A DNA stretch of 64,000 bases from SFTJ01 sp051871515 (lineage in GTDB: Bacteria; Bacteroidota; Bacteroidia; Bacteroidales; Muribaculaceae). A program made the translations under genes and the position numbers. Within the stretch, counting starts at the first letter, position 1. Every line of letters starts with the position of its first letter. The stretch lies in assembly GCA_051871515.1 (NCBI GenBank), contig JBJECY010000091.1, positions 1-64,000 of the forward strand. The letters are read 5' to 3'. The notes below the pieces were generated by a model. It was given only the letters and a program-made list of their open reading frames with translations, did not search any database and had not been told where the DNA came from. Below are positions 58,673-64,000 of the stretch, piece by piece.

Positions 58673-60499
58673 TCACTCGCGTACGCCGCCGCGGTCGGCT
58701 GAAGTGACCATCGAGGCATAGGCTTGCAATGCTTTTGACACCACTCGGTTGCGTTGTGTGGGTGTGAAGGCTGCTTTGCCGCGGCTTTCCTCGGCTGCGC
58801 GTCTTGCTGCCAACTCTTCGTCGCTCACAAGCACGTTGATGGTGCGTTGAGGTATGTTGATGTCAATGATGTCGCCGTCTTTAACCAAGGCAATGTTGCC
58901 ACCGCGTGCTGCTTCGGGCGAGATGTGGCCAATTGACAGTCCCGATGTGCCTCCTGAGAAACGACCGTCGGTGATGAGGGCGCACAATTTGCCAAGGTGT
59001 TTCGATTTGATGTAAGATGTGGGATAAAGCATCTCTTGCATTCCCGGTCCGCCTTTAGGACCTTCGTAGGTGATTACCACCACGTCGCCGGCTTCAACCT
59101 TGTCGCCGAGAATGCCTTCCACGGCATCGTCTTGGCTTTGGAACACTTTGGCTTTGCCAGTGAAGTGGAAGATGCTCTCGTCAACGCCGGCGGTTTTCAC
59201 AACGCAGCCGTCGAGGGCTATATTGCCGTAAAGAACAGCCAATCCGCCGTCTTTCACATAGGCGTGTTCAAAGTCGCGAATGCAGCCGTTGACTCGGTCG
59301 GTGTCAAGTTCCTTGAATTGGCTCGACTGGCTGCCCATCTTGGTGGTGCGCACTCCGGCAGGCGCTGAGAGCCATAAGCTCTTGGCTTGCTCGCCAAAGT
59401 TTTTGCCTTCAATGGCATAGGCGTCGATAGCCTCGCCCAGTGTCATGCCGTCAACGCGTTTCACGTCGGTGTCAACCAATCCTTGCTTGGCAAGGATGCC
59501 CATGATTGACATGATGCCGCCGGCTCGGTTCACGTCTTCAACGTGATAAACCTTTGAGTTAGGAGCCACTTTGCAGAGCACCGGAGTTTTTCGTGAGAGC
59601 ATGTCGATATCTTTCATTGTGAAGTTTGCGCCAGCCTCGTTGGCCACGGCAAGCAGGTGAAGCACTGTGTTGGTGCTGCCTCCCATGGCAATGTCGAGTG
59701 TCATGGCATTGAGCATGGCTTGGCGAGTGGCTATGTTGCGTGGCAGCACGCTCTCGTCGTCGTTGAAGTAATATGCTTGAGCGTTTTTCACAATTTGCTG
59801 TGCAGCGCGTTTAAATAGCTCAATGCGGTTGGTGTGGGTTGAGAGAATGGTGCCGTTGCCTGGCAGAGCCATACCAATGGCTTCGTTGAGGCAGTTCATT
59901 GAGTTGGCGGTGAACATGCCTGAGCAAGAACCGCAAGTGGGGCAGCCAAATTCTTCAACCTGAGCCACGGTGTTGTCATCGACCGATTGGTCGGCTGAGT
60001 CAATCATCACGTCTATGAGGTCGAGGGCGCGATTGCCCAGATGTCCGGCTTCCATAGGTCCGCCTGAGCAGAACACGGTGGGGATGTTTAGTCGCATTGA
60101 TGCCATGAGCATACCCGGAGTGATTTTGTCGCAGTTGCTAATGCAAATCATTGCGTCGGCACGGTGTGCGTTCACCATATATTCCACGCTGTCGGCAATC
60201 AGGTCGCGTGAAGGCAACGAGTAGAGCATGCCGTCGTGACCCATGGCAATGCCGTCGTCAATGGCTATGGTGTTAAATTCGGCTGCATAGCATCCCAACC
60301 GTTCGATTTCGGCTTTCACTATTTGGCCTATTTCGTGCAGATGGGTGTGACCAGGCACAAACTGGGTGAACGAGTTCACTATCGCAATCACCGGTTTGCC
60401 CATTTGCTCTTTTTTCATTCCGTTTGCTATCCACAATGCTCGTGCTCCTGCCATGCGTCGGCCGTTCATCGTTACGGAGCTCCTTAATGGTTTGCTCAT
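58673..60499 (-). CDS. ilvD: Dihydroxy-acid dehydratase
   Basis: IlvD dehydrates the dihydroxy acids to the 2-oxo acids of valine and isoleucine using an Fe-S cluster. The 608-residue protein has the cluster cysteines in CISNCDKITPGMLMA and CPTCGSCSGMFTANSMNCL, and the C-terminal GGTSGLSIGHISPEAARGG block. Length is normal. It is the first structural gene of the ilvD-ilvB-ilvN-thioesterase-ilvC operon. Its leader contains a peptide reading frame and a terminator typical of attenuation. Confidence 0.97.
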   Translation of the reverse strand: MSKPLRSSVTMNGRRMAGARALWIANGMKKEQMGKPVIAIVNSFTQFVPGHTHLHEIGQIVKAEIERLGCYAAEFNTIAIDDGIAMGHDGMLYSLPSRDLIADSVEYMVNAHRADAMICISNCDKITPGMLMASMRLNIPTVFCSGGPMEAGHLGNRALDLIDVMIDSADQSVDDNTVAQVEEFGCPTCGSCSGMFTANSMNCLNEAIGMALPGNGTILSTHTNRIELFKRAAQQIVKNAQAYYFNDDESVLPRNIATRQAMLNAMTLDIAMGGSTNTVLHLLAVANEAGANFTMKDIDMLSRKTPVLCKVAPNSKVYHVEDVNRAGGIMSIMGILAKQGLVDTDVKRVDGMTLGEAIDAYAIEGKNFGEQAKSLWLSAPAGVRTTKMGSQSSQFKELDTDRVNGCIRDFEHAYVKDGGLAVLYGNIALDGCVVKTAGVDESIFHFTGKAKVFQSQDDAVEGILGDKVEAGDVVVITYEGPKGGPGMQEMLYPTSYIKSKHLGKLCALITDGRFSGGTSGLSIGHISPEAARGGNIALVKDGDIIDINIPQRTINVLVSDEELAARRAAEESRGKAAFTPTQRNRVVSKALQAYASMVTSADRGGVRE

Positions 60500-60521
60500 A
60501 ATGTAGTTTCTTTGGTTTATA

Positions 60522-60564
60522 ATAAAAAACCTTTCCTTATCGTGTGCCGATGGAGGAAAGGTTT
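60522..60564 (-). terminator. Attenuator terminator in the ilvD leader
   Basis: On the minus strand AAACCTTTCCT (60564-60554) pairs perfectly with AGGAAAGGTTT (60537-60527) around a 16-nt loop. It is followed by T residues (TTTATT at 60526-60521). It lies 23 bases before the ilvD start, between the leader peptide and the operon, so it must be bypassed for expression. Confidence 0.85.
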
Positions 60565-60626
60565 GTATTTTGTTATAATTGCTTTAAATTTTTCTTGCCA
60601 TTGAAATATTCAAAACTGACCTCCAT
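60550..60626 (-). promoter_or_regulatory. Candidate antiterminator pairing in the ilvD leader
   Basis: ATGGAGG (minus strand, 60626-60620), which begins four bases after the leader-peptide stop codon, can pair over 7 bp with CCTCCAT (60556-60550). The second segment covers three bases of the terminator's 5' arm and part of its loop, so the two structures exclude each other at the stem's closing end. Confidence 0.6.
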
Positions 60627-60630
60627 TTAA

Positions 60631-60705
60631 TCACATAATCACGACCACGATACCCACAAGCACCGAAATCACAACGTTAATGACTATTAGAGCAATATTC
60701 TTCAT
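60631..60705 (-). CDS. Ilv leader peptide (24 residues, branched-chain amino acid rich)
   Basis: A 24-codon frame starts with ATG at 60705 and ends with TGA at 60631. It encodes six Ile, eight Val and two Leu, so 16 of 24 residues are branched-chain amino acids; it begins MKNIALIVIN and ends VGIVVVIM. It lies about 25 bases after the predicted transcription start and 66 bases before the terminator stem. This matches ilv leader peptides of other bacteria, in which ribosome stalling at Ile, Val and Leu codons reports amino acid shortage. A short membrane peptide would have similar composition, but the position argues for attenuation. Confidence 0.75.
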   Translation of the reverse strand: MKNIALIVINVVISVLVGIVVVIM

Positions 60706-60736
60706 ATCTCGCTGGTTTTTGTTCTTTTTATCGCTG

Positions 60737-60768
60737 CAAATTTACGTCACAATTGTGATAATAGCAAA
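60737..60768 (-). promoter_or_regulatory. Consensus promoter of the ilv operon with a palindrome in its spacer
   Basis: On the minus strand TTTG (60765-60768), exactly 20 bases, then TAAATTTG (60737-60744). The spacer holds the perfect palindrome TCACAATTGTGA (60747-60758), a good candidate operator. Confidence 0.8.
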
Positions 60769-60884
60769 TATTTTTTTCAAAAAAATGAATAAAATATCGT
60801 CAATCTCTCACAAATTGGAGTTTTTTAGGAGCAAATTGTTATCAATATGCGATTTTTGGATACTATTTATCTCGTCAGAACTAC
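60769..60884 (-). other. AT-rich gap between the aminotransferase terminator and the ilv promoter
   Basis: About 115 AT-rich bases without a supported gene or RNA. It may serve as upstream promoter sequence for the ilv operon. Confidence 0.4.
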
Positions 60885-60962
60885 ACAAAAAAGGGAAATG
60901 TGTGCATTGATGCGTGCTGCCGAAAAGACGTTGCACCCGTTTTAGTAAGTCACATTTCCCTT
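60885..60962 (-). terminator. Intrinsic terminator after the aminotransferase gene
   Basis: AAGGGAAATGTG (60891-60902) pairs perfectly over 12 bp with CACATTTCCCTT (60951-60962) around a long loop with its own small TGCA stem. On the minus strand the bases after the stem are T-rich (TTTTGTG). Confidence 0.75.
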
Positions 60963-60976
60963 AATTGCCGTAATAA

Positions 60977-62185
60977 TTATGCTTGTTGCATTTTGCTGAT
61001 TTCCTCGGTGAGTATCTGAGCAAGCAGCGGAATACCTTTGGCAATTTTTTCCTCGTTCATAAACGAGAAGTTGAGCCTCATGGTGTTGCGAGCCGAGCCG
61101 TCGGGGAAAAAGAACGAGCCTGCCACGTATGCCACGCCGCGGTCAAGAGCCACATCATAGAGCTTCACGGTGTCAAATCCTTGCGGCAGGGTGAGGAACA
61201 GGAACAATCCGCCTTGCGGATGGGTCCAGCTCACCGATTTTGGCATGTGCTGCTCAAGCAGCGAGAGCATGAGGTCGCGCTTGTGGCGGTAGATGTCAAT
61301 GGTGTGGCGCAGGTTGTTATCGAGCCTGCCGCTGCTAAGAAATTCGGCTGCCACATATTGGTCGAGGATGGGAGCGCAAAGGTCGAGCGACTGTTTGCAC
61401 ACATAAATCTTGTCGAGCAAGTCGGGGTGGGCAATTATCCATCCCAATCTGAATCCAGGAGCAAAGATTTTTGAGAACGAGCCAAGCAGAATCACGCGGT
61501 CAGGCGAGAGTGAATACATGGTGGGCACGTGCTCGCCCTCGTAACTCAATTCGCGGTAAGGGCTGTCTTCCACAATCAGGAAATCATATTGATTGGCAAG
61601 GTCAACCAGCACTTGGCGCTCAGGCAAGGTGAGTGTTTCGCCCGAGGGATTTTGAAAATCGGGTACCATATACAGGAATTTCACCTTTTTGCCTTGGCTT
61701 TGTGCCTGCTCAATGGCGTTGACATACATTTGCTTCCAGCGGTTGATGTCGTTGTGGTGAGCCACACCCACAATGTTGGCACGGTAGGAGTGGAACGATT
61801 GCATGGCGCCGAGATAAGACGGTGCCGAGGTGAGAATCACATCGCCGGGGTTAACCAGCACGCGAGTGCACACGTCAATGCCTTGTTGCGACGACGATGA
61901 GATGAGAATGCGCTCCACGTCAACGCCATAACGCTGTGACACTGCTTGCCGCAGCTCGGGCACGCCTTGTGTGGCACCATACTGAAACACGCGGCTGCCA
62001 TAGCGGTCAATCACTTCAGCTATGGTTTGCTTGATGTCTTCGGCAGGGAAAGTGTCGCTCGAGGGGTAGCCGCCCGCAAACGAGAAGATGGCGTTGAGGT
62101 CAACTCGCTTGAATATCTCTCTCACCGGAGAGCGGAAAAACGAGCCTACATCGAGCGAAAATCTATGTGAATAGTCTATTTCCAT
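60977..62185 (-). CDS. Class I/II PLP-dependent aminotransferase (2-aminoadipate aminotransferase-like)
   Basis: The 402-residue fold-type I enzyme shows the family pattern of the LysN/ARO8 branch: FAGGYPSSDTFP near the start, QYGATQGVPELRQAV, VPDFQNPSGETL, and the Schiff-base Lys in LGSFSKIFAPGFRLGWI near residue 239. Substrates of this branch range from 2-aminoadipate to aromatic and branched-chain amino acids. It is 29 bases after dapD and in the same operon as dapA, so a role as the succinyl-DAP aminotransferase (DapC) is a reasonable guess, not a demonstrated one. Confidence 0.9.
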   Translation of the reverse strand: MEIDYSHRFSLDVGSFFRSPVREIFKRVDLNAIFSFAGGYPSSDTFPAEDIKQTIAEVIDRYGSRVFQYGATQGVPELRQAVSQRYGVDVERILISSSSQQGIDVCTRVLVNPGDVILTSAPSYLGAMQSFHSYRANIVGVAHHNDINRWKQMYVNAIEQAQSQGKKVKFLYMVPDFQNPSGETLTLPERQVLVDLANQYDFLIVEDSPYRELSYEGEHVPTMYSLSPDRVILLGSFSKIFAPGFRLGWIIAHPDLLDKIYVCKQSLDLCAPILDQYVAAEFLSSGRLDNNLRHTIDIYRHKRDLMLSLLEQHMPKSVSWTHPQGGLFLFLTLPQGFDTVKLYDVALDRGVAYVAGSFFFPDGSARNTMRLNFSFMNEEKIAKGIPLLAQILTEEISKMQQA

Positions 62186-62214
62186 TGGTTTGTTGTGGTT
62201 TTTTGGGGGCGAGA

Positions 62215-62994
62215 TTAGCGCAACAGGTCTTCAAGGGTGATTGATGTTGAGGTGTTGGCATCGCGATATTTCACAATCACCGGAGTGTAGATGTGTACTC
62301 CCGATTGGGCACCTGCGCCCTTGGTGATGGGTCGGCTTCCGGCAACCACCACGGCACCTTCAGGCACCACCATCTGTCCTTGCTCGTTGGCGCGGATATA
62401 CTCGCCGGTGGTGGCATCGAAGATGGCAGTTGAGGCGTTGATGATTACACCAGTGCCAATCACAGCATTTTGCTTCACAATGGTTCCCTCATAAATGCCG
62501 CAGTTGCCGCCAATAAACACGTTGTCCTCAATGATTACGGGCAGCGCACCCACAGGCTCAAGCACTCCGCCCAGCTGCGATGCTGCCGAGAGGTGTACGT
62601 TTTTGCCCACTTGGGCACATGAGCCCACCAGAGCGTGAGAGTCAATCATGGTGCCTTGGTCAACGTATGCGCCAATGTTGACGTAGGATGGCGGCATCAC
62701 AATCACACCCGGTGCCAAATAGGCTCCGCGGCGAATACTGCTGCCGCCGGGCACTATGCGCACGCCGTTGTCGCTGCTGAAGCGGCGTGCCGGGATGGTG
62801 TCTTTGTCGAAATATGAGAATTGGCCTTGACTCATGTCGGCGAGTTTGCCAAGACGGAAACCAAGCAGAATGGTTTCTTTCACCCATGCGTTCACTTGCC
62901 ATTCTCCGTCTTTTTTCTCGGCTACTCTCACTTTGCCGGTTTCAAGGTCGGCAATCAGTTGGTTGAAACGGTCAAAGTCTTGTTGATTGGTCAT
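62215..62994 (-). CDS. dapD: Tetrahydrodipicolinate N-succinyltransferase
   Basis: DapD succinylates tetrahydrodipicolinate in the succinylase branch of lysine and diaminopimelate synthesis. The 259-residue protein has an N-terminal helical part and a left-handed beta-helix of hexapeptide repeats (GVIVMPPSYVNIGAYVDQG, VIIEDNVFIGGNCGIYEG, AVIGTGVIINAST). The C-terminal domain is present. Length is slightly shorter than the E. coli enzyme (274). It lies between dapA and the aminotransferase and is cotranscribed with both. Confidence 0.93.
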   Translation of the reverse strand: MTNQQDFDRFNQLIADLETGKVRVAEKKDGEWQVNAWVKETILLGFRLGKLADMSQGQFSYFDKDTIPARRFSSDNGVRIVPGGSSIRRGAYLAPGVIVMPPSYVNIGAYVDQGTMIDSHALVGSCAQVGKNVHLSAASQLGGVLEPVGALPVIIEDNVFIGGNCGIYEGTIVKQNAVIGTGVIINASTAIFDATTGEYIRANEQGQMVVPEGAVVVAGSRPITKGAGAQSGVHIYTPVIVKYRDANTSTSITLEDLLR

Positions 62995-63051
62995 AATTGA
63001 TAAATGTTATTATATATACTAATGTATATAGGTTGGGGTGTATTGTTTTGA

Positions 63052-63933
63052 TTAAAGCATGTTGAGGTCTTGAAGGGTTTTCACCATCAGCTCATAGGTG
63101 TGCTCAGAAGCCGGGGTGAGCGGCGAGCGCAGGCTGTTGTCCATGAGGTGGAGGGCATGCATTGCTGCTTTAGCCGGAATAGGGTTGCTCTCAACAAAGC
63201 AGTTCTTAAACAGCGGCATGAGCTTGAAGTGCAGATTGCGAGCCTTGATGAGGTTGCCGTTGCGAATTGAGTTCACCAGTTCAACCATCAGAGCCGGAGC
63301 AATGTTTGAGGCCACACTAATCACGCCGTGTGCACCCGATGCAATGAGCGAGAGAGTCTCGTTGTCGTTGCCGCTGAGCACGGTGAATCCGGCAGGAGCG
63401 TTGCAAATGATGTCGGAGATTTGCTGATAGTTCGACGAAGCCTCTTTGATGGCAACGATGTTTTCAATCTCAGCAAGACGCAGGGTGGTTTCGGTGGCGA
63501 GGTTCACGCCGGTGCGTCCGGGCACATTATATAATACAATGTCTTTGCTGGTTGATTGCGCAATCTCTTTGAAATATTGGTAAAGTCCCTCTTGGGTCGG
63601 CTTGTTGTAATAGGGCACCACAATGAGGAATGCGTCAACGCCGTGAGCGTCGAGGTTCTTCATGTTTTTCACTGTGTGCACAAAAGAGTTGGTGCCGGCA
63701 CCCACCACAAGCGGCAGCCCGTGAGAGTGTTCGCGGCAACATTCCAGCAGTTTCACTTTCTCGTCGTCGTCAAGGCAAGGGGTTTCGGCGGTTGAGCCAA
63801 GAGGCACTAAGAAGTTTATGCCGGCTTCAACTTGTCGCTCCACGGTGTTGGCAAATGCATCGTAGTCAACTTCGTTGTTTTTGAAGGGTGTGAGCAGCGC
63901 TGTGCCACAACCTGTTAACAATAGACGGTTCAT
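63052..63933 (-). CDS. dapA: 4-hydroxy-tetrahydrodipicolinate synthase
   Basis: DapA condenses pyruvate and aspartate semialdehyde, the first committed step of the diaminopimelate pathway. The 293-residue protein has the GSTAETPCLD block near residue 47 (pyruvate-carboxylate site), the Tyr of LYNVPGRTGVNL near residue 135 and the Schiff-base Lys in IVAIKEASSN near residue 163. Length is normal. It begins 8 bases after the stop of a gene that runs off the right edge, and precedes dapD by 57 bases. Confidence 0.96.
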   Translation of the reverse strand: MNRLLLTGCGTALLTPFKNNEVDYDAFANTVERQVEAGINFLVPLGSTAETPCLDDDEKVKLLECCREHSHGLPLVVGAGTNSFVHTVKNMKNLDAHGVDAFLIVVPYYNKPTQEGLYQYFKEIAQSTSKDIVLYNVPGRTGVNLATETTLRLAEIENIVAIKEASSNYQQISDIICNAPAGFTVLSGNDNETLSLIASGAHGVISVASNIAPALMVELVNSIRNGNLIKARNLHFKLMPLFKNCFVESNPIPAKAAMHALHLMDNSLRSPLTPASEHTYELMVKTLQDLNML

Positions 63934-63941
63934 ATATACTT

Positions 63942-64000
63942 TTAAATGATTATATCTTTAAATTCTTTTACTCCGGTGATGTTCTCTGTAAGAAGTGCGG
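63942..64000 (-). CDS. C-terminal fragment of a gene running off the right edge
   Basis: One minus-strand frame is open from the window edge to a TAA at 63942-63944 and encodes ALLTENITGVKEFKDIII at its end. The stop lies 8 bases before the dapA ATG, the spacing of an operon. Only 18 residues are visible, so no family can be named. Confidence 0.4.
   Translation of the reverse strand, partial: ALLTENITGVKEFKDIII

Noticed and set aside
1..64000. tRNA, rRNA, CRISPR arrays, insertion sequences, prophage and defence genes
   Set aside because: No cloverleaf-like sequences, repeat-spacer patterns, transposases, integrases or phage genes were found in any gap or frame.

Overview
The window is chromosomal DNA from a member of the Bacteroidota, most likely the order Bacteroidales and plausibly a gut lineage such as Muribaculaceae or Prevotellaceae; the placement is an inference. 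The signs are Bacteroidota-type promoters (TTTG, about 20 bases, TAnnTTTG) in front of many genes, a Rho factor with a long disordered insert, a GldH lipoprotein, a class I-length ketol-acid reductoisomerase, a secreted GH89 enzyme, and several Bacteroidales-type proteins of unknown function. I found no rRNA, tRNA, CRISPR array, insertion sequence or prophage. Nearly all of the window is housekeeping DNA with tightly packed genes and clear intrinsic terminators.

Layout. 1-5.4 kb, minus strand: a serine hydrolase/SGNH fusion, a Ca/Na antiporter, trmO, tatC and tatA, with a candidate small RNA on the plus strand near 4.1 kb. 5.5-20.7 kb, plus strand: fabD, an M16 protease, a cysteine-rich protein, rplS, gpmI, two tandem 5'-nucleotidases, a GH3/beta-lactamase fusion and a TlpA-like lipoprotein. 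20.9-28.5 kb: purT (minus), then two tandem secreted paralogues of unknown function, a DUF3795-GNAT fusion, a GH89 alpha-N-acetylglucosaminidase and two small orphan genes. 28.7-38.3 kb: a small winged-helix gene (minus), rsgA, a coiled-coil gene with zapA, a structured RNA region, rny, a RicT-like gene, gldH, a HAD phosphatase, an M24 peptidase and a CCA-adding-type enzyme. 38.4-45.4 kb: gtrA, an acyltransferase, nth, pheS, tilS, a DUF4886 hydrolase and a threonine aldolase. 45.4-54 kb: rho, a thioredoxin-like secreted protein, ybaK, aroC, a radical SAM gene, a two-component system and def. 54.3-60.8 kb, minus: the operon ilvD-ilvB-ilvN-thioesterase-ilvC. 61-64 kb, minus: dapA, dapD and an aminotransferase.

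The strongest unannotated system is in front of ilvD. A 24-codon reading frame in which 16 residues are Ile, Val or Leu lies between a consensus promoter and an 11-bp intrinsic terminator. A short segment just after the leader stop codon can pair with the base of the terminator stem. This is the layout of a classical translation-coupled attenuator. Other leads are a roughly 60-nt orphan small RNA (about 4095-4157), a structured RNA with a possible pseudoknot between zapA and rny, the pairing of RNase Y with a RicT-like partner, the disordered region of Rho and its structured leader, and several -7 elements lying so close to start codons that the mRNAs may be leaderless.
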